In this document: positions 44,986 through 53,717 of the stretch, piece by piece
Layout of the letters: every line of letters begins with the position of its first letter
Numbering within the stretch: position 1 is the first letter of the stretch
Origin: Polycladomyces abyssicola
GTDB taxonomy: Bacteria > Bacillota > Bacilli > Thermoactinomycetales > JIR-001
Direction of reading: 5' to 3'
DNA: 64,000 bases
Assembly: GCF_018326425.1 (NCBI RefSeq)
Contig: NZ_AP024601.1
Coordinates: 2,964,001-3,028,000, forward strand
Notes under the pieces: model-generated
The model's database searches: none
What the model was told of the DNA's origin: nothing
The model's input: only the letters and a program-made list of their open reading frames with translations
Made by a program: the position numbers and the translations under genes

Positions 44986-46101
44986 TTAAGCAAGCTCCTG
45001 ATACAGTTGCAACAGTTTTTGCTCTTCCACTTGCCAGTTGTACACTTCCTCATGCGCCCGCCGGCCGTTTTCTCCCATCTCCCGGCGTTTCGCCTCATCC
45101 GACAGAAGCATCGCCACTTTTTCCGCCATTTCCTCGGGATTGAGCGGATTGACCAGAAACCCGCACCGACTGCCCTCCACAATCTCCCGCCATAGCGGAA
45201 AATCGGTGGCGATCACCGGCAGTCCGGCGGCCATATATTCAAACAGTTTGATCGGCAGGGATTCACGGTAGTTTTCTACCGGATGGAGGCAAACCAGCCC
45301 CACCTTCCCTTTCATCAGCCATTGCTGCACTTCCTCAAACGGAATCCGACCGTGCAAGTACACCCGTTTGGCTGCGAGTGCCTCACGATCCTGGTCTTCC
45401 GGCGCAATGTGCTGAAGCGGTCCGATCAGGTGCAGTTCGGCGTTCAGCTCTTTCGGCAGGTGATCCATCATCGCGATCATCTCGCGGTATCCTCTCAGAT
45501 AGGAGATGCCGCCCACATACAGCACCCTGTTGACATCGTCTTCCTCCGCGTTCCGCTCCAAACGCGGAAGTGGCAACGGGTAGTTTTTAATCACTTGGAC
45601 GCGACGGACACCCGCACCCGCGAACTGGCTTCGAATCGACTCCGTTGCCGTCACCACCGCGGGCAAACGACGAGCCAATCCCTTTTCCACCTTGTGTACC
45701 ACACGTGAGACGATGCCACGGATCTTCGCCGGAATCCAGGGCTTGGTGTGGATCTGTTTGGGCAGATCCTCATGAGCGTCATAAACGACGGGAGCCCCCG
45801 TCAGCCAATGAATCAGAACCCCCCAAGGCAACAGCTCCGGGTCATGAAAATGATAAAAGTCGGCCCGGCTTTTCATCGCCCGCCGAAACAACGTCCACCC
45901 CGCCGCCAGTCGATGGAGTTTGCTCTTGTGCGGGGGTATGCCCATGATGCGTACCCCTTGTTCCGTTCGCTCCTCAAAATCGGCAATCGCATGAAGTTCC
46001 ACGTTATACCCCGCCCGGGCGAGTGATACCGCCTGTTTGTGAAAGATGCGGGAATCGTTGTACCCGTGCACGGAGCTGAATATCATCACCTTTTTGGCCA
46101 T
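44986..46101 (-). CDS. Glycosyltransferase family 4
   Basis: 371-aa GT-B glycosyltransferase. KKVMIFSSVHGYNDSRIFHKQ and HFHDPELLPWG mark the N-terminal domain, and ESLPIKLFEYMAAGLPVIATD is the EX7E donor-site motif. The ATG at 46101 is favoured because GAGAGGGG is at proper spacing for it but not for the in-frame ATG two codons upstream. It sits 14 bases before the next glycosyltransferase gene. Confidence 0.9.
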   Translation of the reverse strand: MAKKVMIFSSVHGYNDSRIFHKQAVSLARAGYNVELHAIADFEERTEQGVRIMGIPPHKSKLHRLAAGWTLFRRAMKSRADFYHFHDPELLPWGVLIHWLTGAPVVYDAHEDLPKQIHTKPWIPAKIRGIVSRVVHKVEKGLARRLPAVVTATESIRSQFAGAGVRRVQVIKNYPLPLPRLERNAEEDDVNRVLYVGGISYLRGYREMIAMMDHLPKELNAELHLIGPLQHIAPEDQDREALAAKRVYLHGRIPFEEVQQWLMKGKVGLVCLHPVENYRESLPIKLFEYMAAGLPVIATDFPLWREIVEGSRCGFLVNPLNPEEMAEKVAMLLSDEAKRREMGENGRRAHEEVYNWQVEEQKLLQLYQELA

Positions 46102-46191
46102 CGACATCCCCTCTCGGCCTGAAAAACCTGCATCCTTGCGTCCCCAGATCAACCGGAAAATTGCCCTTTCTGCCGGGGAAATCCAAGATCG

Positions 46192-46245
46192 GGGTGACCT
46201 TTTTCCTTCTCGTCATTGCGACGTCCACGGTGGAAAAGGTCACCC
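46192..46245. repeat. Long inverted repeat inside the polysaccharide operon
   Basis: GGGTGACCTTTTTCC (46192-46206) pairs with GGAAAAGGTCACCC (46232-46245) with a one-base bulge and a 25-base loop. It lies in the 182-base gap between the polymerase/ligase gene and the glycosyltransferase gene. There is no T-tract on the minus strand, so it is not an ordinary terminator for this operon. Confidence 0.55.
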
Positions 46246-46283
46246 TTCTTTATCAGATCCGCTACACTCACAGCAAAAAGGCA

Positions 46284-47699
46284 TCAGCTGTTGACGGTGG
46301 TTGCCTCAGTCTCCTGTTCGGCCTTTTTCCGTTGCTGTTCACCGAGCACGACCACAGCCAACGCCACCCCGTAGGAAATCCACATCGGGGTGAAATGGAT
46401 GCAGCTGCTCGGTGCCACCCCACCGATAAAGAAACCGATCAGCGATAACAGGCTGGACAGCGCTCCCCAGCGGATGAGCGGTGACAAGTGGGGAGAACGT
46501 TTGATGCTGGCCAACCGCCACAACCTGCGCAACAGACCGAAATAGAGCACCATATACATGACGAAAATCAACACGCCAAAGTTGACGAGCACTTCCGCCC
46601 ACCAGTTGTGGATATTGACTTTGTTGATGCCTTTCCCCAAATTTGCTTCATTGTGAGCTTCTACATTGCCAGCCCCGACGCCCATATAATTGCTTTCCTG
46701 CAGGTAGTGCAGTCCGTACAGCAGGAGGTTTTTGCGCACGGTGATGCTGGTGCCGCCCGTTCCTTCCCCTGCTTCAATTCCTTCCTGATCGGTCGGGACC
46801 TTCCAATCTCCCTTCAGATCAAGGAAGATGCCAAACGTGCTGGCCAATTTGGCCCGCGCGCTGTTCTTTCCACCGGAGAGCAAGGTGACGTTCAACAGCC
46901 CGACGATCAGAACGATGGAGAGAAATACACCCAATCCCCGCAGGAAGTTTTTCTTCAGCTTCTCCCGGTCCACTGTGAACGGCAACGAGACAGCCCACGC
47001 CAACAGGATGAGCGGCAGGGCCATCATTGTGTTGGAACGTGAACCGGTCGCCAAGAGGCAATACAAGGCCACAACGACAGTGATATACGCCAGCACCTTG
47101 GTTTGGCGGGATGCTTTGAACATGTACAGCGCTGTCCCGATAAACGGAAGAGCCAGCGTAATCGCCGTAGCCAGATCGTTTTGGTTTTCAAATACAGAGG
47201 TGATGTTGGGCGCATCACTCAACCAATAACGGGAAGACGGCAAATGGAAAAAGGTGATCGATTCAAAAAAGCCGAAGGCGACAATACCGAAAAACACCCA
47301 AAACAGCGTGCGCATCGTCTGCCAGAACTGCTTCTCCGTATTGGCGAAGAAAGGAAACGACAAACAGAGAAGCGTCATCATCAACAGGAACGTGAGATAC
47401 TTGATCCCTTTTCCGAGATCGATCACCCAAGTGAGGGAAATGGCGGCATAGGCCACCCAAAAAGCAAAAAACGCCCAGTACCATCGAATGCGGTACATAT
47501 GAGAGGCTTCGATGCTTTTGTCATTGACCCAGCGCAGGATCAACGCCACCGCCAGGGCAAAGAAAGCGACGCGGAAAAACGTCAGCTTAAACCCCGGTAC
47601 TTTGACCCCCAGCGTGGGGCCCAACAAAGCAAACGCAATCATCGCGTAAAACAGCTTTTCCAGCCACTGTTGTCTCGGTAACATCAGTGAACTCAACAT
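46284..47699 (-). CDS. O-antigen ligase / polymerase (Wzy-like) membrane protein
   Basis: 471-aa polytopic protein with about eleven hydrophobic segments. It has the large extracellular loop between helices near residues 290-375 containing ESNYMGVGAGNVEAHNEAN and INKVNIHNWWAEVLVNFG, which carries the His-containing motif of the Wzy/WaaL family. It would polymerise or ligate lipid-linked repeat units. The start at 47699 follows AAGGTGAGG immediately after the flippase stop. Confidence 0.86.
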   Translation of the reverse strand: MLSSLMLPRQQWLEKLFYAMIAFALLGPTLGVKVPGFKLTFFRVAFFALAVALILRWVNDKSIEASHMYRIRWYWAFFAFWVAYAAISLTWVIDLGKGIKYLTFLLMMTLLCLSFPFFANTEKQFWQTMRTLFWVFFGIVAFGFFESITFFHLPSSRYWLSDAPNITSVFENQNDLATAITLALPFIGTALYMFKASRQTKVLAYITVVVALYCLLATGSRSNTMMALPLILLAWAVSLPFTVDREKLKKNFLRGLGVFLSIVLIVGLLNVTLLSGGKNSARAKLASTFGIFLDLKGDWKVPTDQEGIEAGEGTGGTSITVRKNLLLYGLHYLQESNYMGVGAGNVEAHNEANLGKGINKVNIHNWWAEVLVNFGVLIFVMYMVLYFGLLRRLWRLASIKRSPHLSPLIRWGALSSLLSLIGFFIGGVAPSSCIHFTPMWISYGVALAVVVLGEQQRKKAEQETEATTVNS

Positions 47700-47701
47700 C
47701 C

Positions 47702-49159
47702 TCACCTTTTCTGTCCGATTTTGGGCATCATCCGGAACAAAACAGGCAACGAACGCAGCCGGAATACGCCCGTAATGAAAACTGCCGCGATATTGATCAG
47801 TGTCGCGACCACATAATACACCCATTTGTCTGGCCAATCATTCACTTGAATCCAGGTGATTCCGATCATCGTCACCAGGTACACCGCCAAAAAAGCCAAC
47901 ATGGACGGCATGCGAAATGCAACCGGATATACCTGTTGCGATTTGCGATAGATCAACAGGACGACGAACAAATATGTGACGACGGTCATCGCTGCCGTGC
48001 CCCAGTTGCCATACAACGGAACAAGAATGAAATTACCGATGAAGTACAAAATTGCGGCCATGATGAAGACCTTCGAAATCGTGCTTGTTTTCTTCTGGAT
48101 CAGCAAGCCGACACCGACAATTAAGTGTAGGGTGTTGAGCACCGTACCGAACGACAACATCCAAACATAGGGGTAAGCGGACCAGTATTCGGGTTTCCCC
48201 GTCGTCCATTGGATCAGGGGCTGGATAATGAATTCCAGTCCCAAAATGAAGAAAGCACCGACAACCAAGAAGGCCCTGGCTACAAAGCTATAAATGCGGG
48301 GGGCATCTTCCCGCTCCTTGATGGACATCGCAAATGGGCGCCACGCCAACTGGAAAGCGGATGTCACCAGTGCCACCATCGTGGCGAAGCGGAACGCAAC
48401 CCCATAGATCCCGGCCTCACTTTCGGACACCATGTGGTAGATCATAGGCCGGCTCATGGCATTCATCACCCAAAACGCCAGCATGGTGGGCAATAACGGG
48501 GCTCCATAACGCAGCAAGTCGAGCAAGTGCTTTTTCTTTACACGCCAAGTGAATTCCCGGCGGAAGAGAAAAACGAGAATGGCCGCCACCGCGATTTGCC
48601 CCACTAACTGGCCGAAAAAGATACCGCGTACACCGCCTTGGCCGTAGATCAAAAAGATCACGCTGAGCAGGTTGGAACCTATCACGTAACTCATGCTCAT
48701 GATGTTGAACAGCCATACACGCCGGTTGTACCGGGCCAGCGCCAGCGTATGCTGGATGACGATCGCTCCCACCGTCGCAGCGATGGCAATCGCCATGACA
48801 TCCGCGTACGGCTTGTTGTAGAGCAAGCGGCTGAGCGGATCGCCGAACAACAGGGTAACGAGCAGGAACAACACGCATATCCCGCTGCTAAACAGCACGG
48901 TTGCGGTGAAATAGCTCCTTTTTTCTTGCTCATCCTTGGCATCAAAGTAATAAAACGCCAAGGCGGCGTCCATACCCAACACGCTCAGGTACGTGACTAC
49001 CAATGTCAGGGTGTTGGTGAGATCCCAGTCCCCATACTGCGCGGCACGTAAATGCCGCGTCATGATGGGGAGCAACAGGAATGCCACCATTTTGTTGCCC
49101 ATCGTGGCGATGGCGAACGAAGCGGAATCGGAGAAAAGCTGTTTTAGCTTGTTTCGCAT
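47702..49159 (-). CDS. Polysaccharide flippase (Wzx / MATE-like)
   Basis: 485-aa protein with about fourteen predicted membrane helices, beginning MRNKLKQLFSDSASFAIATMGNKMVAFLLLPIMTRHL, typical of the oligosaccharide flippase family. It would translocate undecaprenyl-diphosphate-linked repeat units outward. It is directly adjacent to the Wzy-like gene. Confidence 0.9.
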   Translation of the reverse strand: MRNKLKQLFSDSASFAIATMGNKMVAFLLLPIMTRHLRAAQYGDWDLTNTLTLVVTYLSVLGMDAALAFYYFDAKDEQEKRSYFTATVLFSSGICVLFLLVTLLFGDPLSRLLYNKPYADVMAIAIAATVGAIVIQHTLALARYNRRVWLFNIMSMSYVIGSNLLSVIFLIYGQGGVRGIFFGQLVGQIAVAAILVFLFRREFTWRVKKKHLLDLLRYGAPLLPTMLAFWVMNAMSRPMIYHMVSESEAGIYGVAFRFATMVALVTSAFQLAWRPFAMSIKEREDAPRIYSFVARAFLVVGAFFILGLEFIIQPLIQWTTGKPEYWSAYPYVWMLSFGTVLNTLHLIVGVGLLIQKKTSTISKVFIMAAILYFIGNFILVPLYGNWGTAAMTVVTYLFVVLLIYRKSQQVYPVAFRMPSMLAFLAVYLVTMIGITWIQVNDWPDKWVYYVVATLINIAAVFITGVFRLRSLPVLFRMMPKIGQKR

Positions 49160-49182
49160 GGTTTACACCTAGATTCTCTCTC

Positions 49183-49929
49183 TTATTCTTGGTTTTCCAG
49201 CTTCTCACGGTCAGGCACGTCCCGCAACGGTTTGGCCGGTACGCCGATGTACAGTTTTGCCGGTTCGGTGTCACGATGAACCAGAGCGCCCGCCGCGATG
49301 AAACTCTCTTCTGCCACGGTGACGCCGGGGAGCAAGATGGAGCCGCCGCCAACGCGGGCACCACGTTTGACGTACGGTCCTTTGACGAATTTGAACCGTT
49401 CCTTGGTCCGGCCCATGAAATTGTCGTTGGTCGTGGTGACCGTCGGCGCGATAAATACGTGGTCTTCCAATGTAGTGTAAGCGGTGATATAGGCGTTGGT
49501 TTGAATCTTGGTATATTCCCCGATCTTCACCTGGTTTTCGACGGCCACGCCCCGGCCGATGACAACATTCCGACCGATCTCGCATTTCTCGCGAACGGAG
49601 GCCAGATCGCCGATCATCACCTCATCGCCGAAGGTGCTGCCGCGGTACAATACCACATTGGCCCCGATGTTGCATCCATCGCCCAAGCGGAGCGGCGGTA
49701 GTTCGGCGTCCACTTTTACCGTACTGGTCTTGGCCGGTTTGGGCCAACGACCGATGACACTGTTGTCGGCGATGGAGACATTGTTCCCCACCACGGTGCC
49801 GGCGTGAATGGTCACATTGTTGCCGATCACCACATTGTCGCCGATCACGACGCCTTCTTCGATGACCGAAAAATGACCGATTTTCACGTTGTCGCCCAGT
49901 TGAACGGAATCGTGAATGTAATGGTTCAT
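49183..49929 (-). CDS. wbpD: Left-handed beta-helix N-acetyltransferase (WbpD/WlbB type)
   Basis: 248-aa hexapeptide-repeat acyltransferase. Repeats of the form [IV]G[DN]xVxI run through residues 10-75 and 85-200. By analogy with WbpD/WlbB it acetylates the 3-amino group of UDP-2-acetamido-3-amino-2,3-dideoxy-glucuronate; the protein is longer than the minimal WbpD, with extra coils. The assignment rests on its neighbours (wbpA, wbpB and wbpE orthologues). GAGGGGAACG precedes the ATG at 49929. Confidence 0.85.
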   Translation of the reverse strand: MNHYIHDSVQLGDNVKIGHFSVIEEGVVIGDNVVIGNNVTIHAGTVVGNNVSIADNSVIGRWPKPAKTSTVKVDAELPPLRLGDGCNIGANVVLYRGSTFGDEVMIGDLASVREKCEIGRNVVIGRGVAVENQVKIGEYTKIQTNAYITAYTTLEDHVFIAPTVTTTNDNFMGRTKERFKFVKGPYVKRGARVGGGSILLPGVTVAEESFIAAGALVHRDTEPAKLYIGVPAKPLRDVPDREKLENQE

Positions 49930-49939
49930 GGCGTTCCCC

Positions 49940-51253
49940 TCATAGTTTTTCATAATCCGCACGAATCTCTTTCACGTTTTTCAATGCATTGCGCGTATCG
50001 AAGATGACTTTCGCCTTGTCAGCGATCATCTGGTAATCATAGACACTGTGGTCTGTTGTGATCAGCACGAGATCCGCCTGTTCCACCAATTCCGGTGTCA
50101 GTTCCTCGCTCTTGTACTCCTTGCCGTTCAGCGTGAACGTCGGCACGTGCGGCTCGTTGATCTTCAGATTGGCGCCGTTTTTCTCCATTAACTGAATAAT
50201 ATCCAGCACCGGGGAATCGCGCAGGTCGTCGATATCTTTCTTATAGGCCACACCCAGGATCAGCACTTTGGCCCCGTTGAGCGCCTTGCCGTAACGGTTG
50301 AGAATTTTCATGGAGCGCTCCACCACAAACTCGGGCATGTAGTTATTGATCTCGCCGGCCAGCTCAATCAAGCGGGTGTGGTACTTGTATTCCCGCGCTT
50401 TCCATGTCAGGTAGAACGGGTCGATCGGGATGCAGTGCCCGCCAAGACCCGGTCCCGGGTAGAAGGCCATAAACCCGTAGGGCTTCGTTTTGGCCGCATC
50501 GATCACTTCCCAGATATCGATGCCCATCCGGTTGCACAAAATGGCCATTTCGTTGGCTAAAGCGATGTTGATGTGACGGAAGGTGTTTTCCAGGATTTTT
50601 TCCATCTCCGCCACCCGCGGGCTGGATACCTCATGCACTTCCCCTTCCAGCACCGAACGGTACAATGCCGCCGCCACCTTGGTGCATTCCGGTGTCACAC
50701 CACCGACCACTTTCGGAGTGTTTTTGGTGTTGTACACCTTGTTACCGGGGTCCACCCTTTCCGGCGAATAAGCCAAGAAGAAGTCTTGACCCACTTTCAA
50801 GCCCGTCTCTTCCAGGATCGGTTGGACCACTTCCTCGGTCGTACCCGGGTATGTCGTGCTTTCCAACACGACCAGCATCCCCTTGTGGAGCCGCTTGGCG
50901 ATGGAGCGCGCGGAACCTTCCACATAGGAGGTGTTGGGCTGCTGATACTTATCCAAGGGCGTCGGCACGCAGATGGCCACCGCGTCCACGTCCTTGATGT
51001 GATCATAGTCAGTGGTGGCGCTCAGACGGCCTTCCCGAACGATTTGAGCCAGCTCTTCGTCCACCACGTCACCAATATAGTTGATCCCTTGGTTGACCAT
51101 GTCAACCCGTTTTTTCTGTATGTCAAACCCAATGACACGATAACCCGCTTTCGCTTTTTCCACGGCCAGCGGCAGGCCGACGTAACCCAGACCGACCACA
51201 CCGATGACCGCTGTTTTGTCTTCAATTTTTTGAAGCAGCGTTTTGTTTTCCAC
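49940..51253 (-). CDS. wbpA: UDP-N-acetyl-D-glucosamine 6-dehydrogenase (WbpA type)
   Basis: 437-aa UDP-sugar dehydrogenase that oxidises C6 of UDP-GlcNAc to the acid in two steps. The N-terminal NAD loop GVVGLGYVGLPLA (18-30), the middle helix ENTFRHINIALANEMA and the catalytic Cys274 in GPGLGGHCIPIDPFYL are all present. The C-terminal UDP-binding domain contains YKKDIDDLRDSP. The family pattern fits UDP-GlcNAc or UDP-ManNAc dehydrogenases rather than UDP-glucose ones. GTG start. Confidence 0.92.
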   Translation of the reverse strand: MENKTLLQKIEDKTAVIGVVGLGYVGLPLAVEKAKAGYRVIGFDIQKKRVDMVNQGINYIGDVVDEELAQIVREGRLSATTDYDHIKDVDAVAICVPTPLDKYQQPNTSYVEGSARSIAKRLHKGMLVVLESTTYPGTTEEVVQPILEETGLKVGQDFFLAYSPERVDPGNKVYNTKNTPKVVGGVTPECTKVAAALYRSVLEGEVHEVSSPRVAEMEKILENTFRHINIALANEMAILCNRMGIDIWEVIDAAKTKPYGFMAFYPGPGLGGHCIPIDPFYLTWKAREYKYHTRLIELAGEINNYMPEFVVERSMKILNRYGKALNGAKVLILGVAYKKDIDDLRDSPVLDIIQLMEKNGANLKINEPHVPTFTLNGKEYKSEELTPELVEQADLVLITTDHSVYDYQMIADKAKVIFDTRNALKNVKEIRADYEKL

Positions 51254-51273
51254 GGTCCTTCATCCCTTTTTCA

Positions 51274-52383
51274 TCATGAATTATAGAAGCTTTTTACCGC
51301 ATCCGCGATCATACGGACATTTTCATCAGACAGCTCCGGATAACACGGCAGTGCCATCGTGCGGGTGCACAGCTCTTCTGCCACAGGCAGACTGCCTTTG
51401 CCGTACTCCAGATCTTTGTACACTTCCTGATGGTGCAACGGTACCGGATAATAGACTCCCGTAGCGATGCCTTTTTCCTTCAAATATTGGATGAGACCGT
51501 CGCGGTTTTCCGCTTGGATGATGTACAGATGATAAATGTGTTTGCGATCCTCAGCCGCAAACGGCGTCACCACCGGCGTATCCTTCAACAGTTCGTCGTA
51601 CAGCGCGGCTTTTTGGCGACGCGCTTCGTTCCATTCATTCAGATAGCGCAATTTCACACGCAGAATCGCCGCCTGCAGTTCATCCAAACGGCTGTTGTAG
51701 CCGATTGCGTTGTTGTAGTACTTGGATTTCTCGCTTTTTCCGTGAACACGCAGGCTGCGCAGTTTCCGGTCCAGCGATTCGTCGTTGGTCACGATCATCC
51801 CGCCGTCACCGTAACCGCCCAGGTTTTTGGTCGGGAAAAAGGAGTAGCATGCCGCATGACCGAAGGAACCCACCCGGCGTCCTTTGTATTCCGAACCGAT
51901 CGCTTGGCAGGCATCCTCGATCACGTAGAGATCGTGTTCCCGGGCGATTTCCATGATTTCGTCCATATCAGCTGGTTGCCCGAAGATGTGAACCGGAATG
52001 ATCGCTTTGGTCCGATCGGTGATTTTTTCCCGTACTTTGGCCGGATCCAGATTGTACGTTTTCGGGTCGACGTCGGCGAACACCGGCGTTGCACCCACGC
52101 GGGAAATACACTCCGCGCTGGCGAAGAAGGTAAACGGCGAGGTGATCACCTCATCCCCCGGACCGATCCCCAGCGCGTCCAGCGTCAGCACCAACGCATC
52201 CGTACCGTTGCCCACGCCGATGCCGTATTTGGCTTGGCTGAATGTAGCCACTTCCTCCTCCAATTTTTTCACTTCTGGTCCGAGAATGTAACGTCCTCCG
52301 TCCAGCACTTCGTCCACCGCGCGCCGGACTTCTTCACGAATCTTGGCGTATTGAGCCTTCAAATCAAGCAAAGGGATATTCAT
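51274..52383 (-). CDS. wbpE: DegT/DnrJ/EryC1 sugar aminotransferase (WbpE type)
   Basis: 369-aa PLP-dependent aminotransferase with the internal-aldimine Lys186 in FFPTKNLGGYGDGG and the DACQAIGSEYKGRRVGSFG cofactor segment. In the Wbp pathway it transfers an amino group from glutamate to C3 of the 3-keto sugar acid. GGGGGTAAACC precedes the ATG, 3 bases after the oxidoreductase gene. Confidence 0.92.
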   Translation of the reverse strand: MNIPLLDLKAQYAKIREEVRRAVDEVLDGGRYILGPEVKKLEEEVATFSQAKYGIGVGNGTDALVLTLDALGIGPGDEVITSPFTFFASAECISRVGATPVFADVDPKTYNLDPAKVREKITDRTKAIIPVHIFGQPADMDEIMEIAREHDLYVIEDACQAIGSEYKGRRVGSFGHAACYSFFPTKNLGGYGDGGMIVTNDESLDRKLRSLRVHGKSEKSKYYNNAIGYNSRLDELQAAILRVKLRYLNEWNEARRQKAALYDELLKDTPVVTPFAAEDRKHIYHLYIIQAENRDGLIQYLKEKGIATGVYYPVPLHHQEVYKDLEYGKGSLPVAEELCTRTMALPCYPELSDENVRMIADAVKSFYNS

Positions 52384-52386
52384 GGT

Positions 52387-53430
52387 TTACCCCCGTTTCT
52401 TCTGTTTTCGCTCCAATGTATCCATTTTTACCGGTTGTCCCGTCTCGGCAGCGAGCTGACAGGCAATGACCAAACTGAGCGCACGACGACCTTCCTCTCC
52501 GGAAACGATCGGCTTGCGCCCGGTCTGAATTGCTTCTGTCATGTCCTGGATAATGCACTGATGCCCCGGAATACCGAACGGATCTTCTTCGATACGGGCA
52601 ATCGTTTCTTTTGATACCTCTTCCGGTTCGTCTTCAAACTTCCAAGTTTTGATCCAGTTGGCAGTCGGTCCGCCGATGACGGCCGTGCCTTTTTCGCCGA
52701 AAATGCTGAGGGATTCTTCCAGGTTACGCGGATAGATGGTGACCGCCGCCTCGATCACGCCCAAAGCGCCGTTTTTGAAACGGACAACAGAGACGGACGT
52801 ATCCTCCGCTTCGATATTGCGGATCCGCGTCGCTTGATACGATTGGACTTCGTCGACTTCGCCCATCATCCACAGCAACAGGTCCAAGTTGTGAATGGCC
52901 TGGTTCATCAGCACGCCGCCATCCATCGCTTTGGTTCCCCGCCACGGCGCCTGATCGTAATATGCCTGGTTTCGATTCCACCGGACCGTCGCATTGGCAT
53001 GGCCAATCTTGCCAAATGCACCGGCATCCATTTTCTTGCGCAATTCGCGAATGGCCGGACGGAAACGGTTGGGATGAACCACCGCCATCAGGACACCGTT
53101 TTTCTCACAAGCATCGATCATCCGGTCGGCATCTTCCAGCGTGAGCGCCATCGGCTTTTCCACGACAACATGTTTCCCCGCTTCCGCCGCTTGTATCGTC
53201 AGATCGGCGTGCAGGCCGCTGGGTGTGCAGATGCAAACCGCGTCTATGTCCGGATTTTTGAGCATGTCCGCCAAATCGGTGTATCCTTGGACCCCGTCCG
53301 TCGCAAATGCCTGCAACCGCTCGGGGTTGGTGTCACACACCGCCACCAATTGGGCGTCATCCACTGCCGCGATCGCATCCACATGTTTTTTGGCGATGTG
53401 ACCGCAGCCGACGATTCCATAGCGTATCAC
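52387..53430 (-). CDS. wbpB: Gfo/Idh/MocA oxidoreductase (WbpB type)
   Basis: 347-aa NAD-dependent dehydrogenase. GIVGCGHIAKKHVDAI is the dinucleotide fold and VVVEKPMALTLEDADRM carries the EKP catalytic motif; LLMNQAIHNLDLLLWMMG is the dimer and substrate segment. As WbpB it would oxidise C3 of UDP-GlcNAcA, working in tandem with the aminotransferase encoded next. GTG start behind AAGGAGGATTTAC; first gene of this sub-operon. Confidence 0.9.
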   Translation of the reverse strand: MIRYGIVGCGHIAKKHVDAIAAVDDAQLVAVCDTNPERLQAFATDGVQGYTDLADMLKNPDIDAVCICTPSGLHADLTIQAAEAGKHVVVEKPMALTLEDADRMIDACEKNGVLMAVVHPNRFRPAIRELRKKMDAGAFGKIGHANATVRWNRNQAYYDQAPWRGTKAMDGGVLMNQAIHNLDLLLWMMGEVDEVQSYQATRIRNIEAEDTSVSVVRFKNGALGVIEAAVTIYPRNLEESLSIFGEKGTAVIGGPTANWIKTWKFEDEPEEVSKETIARIEEDPFGIPGHQCIIQDMTEAIQTGRKPIVSGEEGRRALSLVIACQLAAETGQPVKMDTLERKQKKRG

Positions 53431-53504
53431 GTAAATCCTCCTTTTCCCACCACCAGATCAAGCTCCTGCCAGTACCCTTCGTGATATCCAAACTTTTCCT
53501 CGTT

Positions 53505-53546
53505 ATGTTACAGGAACATTACAAAACCCATTTAACACTGTAACAT
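53505..53546. promoter_or_regulatory. Inverted repeat upstream of wbpB
   Basis: ATGTTACAG (53505-53513) and CTGTAACAT (53538-53546) are perfect 9-base inverted copies 33 bases apart centre to centre, about three helical turns. TTGTCA follows on the minus strand as a possible -35. This is a plausible operator and promoter for the wbp sub-operon; the rest of 53431-53717 has no gene. Confidence 0.5.
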
Positions 53547-53717
53547 AGTTGACAATTTTTTTGTATCCCTGTCAAGAAAATATCACACATTCCTTTGAAA
53601 TGACTGCAAGTATTCCGTAAGGGAGCAAATGCTTTCCGAATGTGGACAGATACTTACCAGACACGCCTTGGTCTCGGTGAAAACCGATTTCTGGCTTCCG
53701 CTGATCACGACGATGTG

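Noticed and set aside
53505-53546. PhoP-type direct repeats (TTHACA) at the wbpB promoter
   Set aside because: The hexamers match only partly and the spacing (11 then 14 bases) is irregular; the perfect inverted repeat is the better description.
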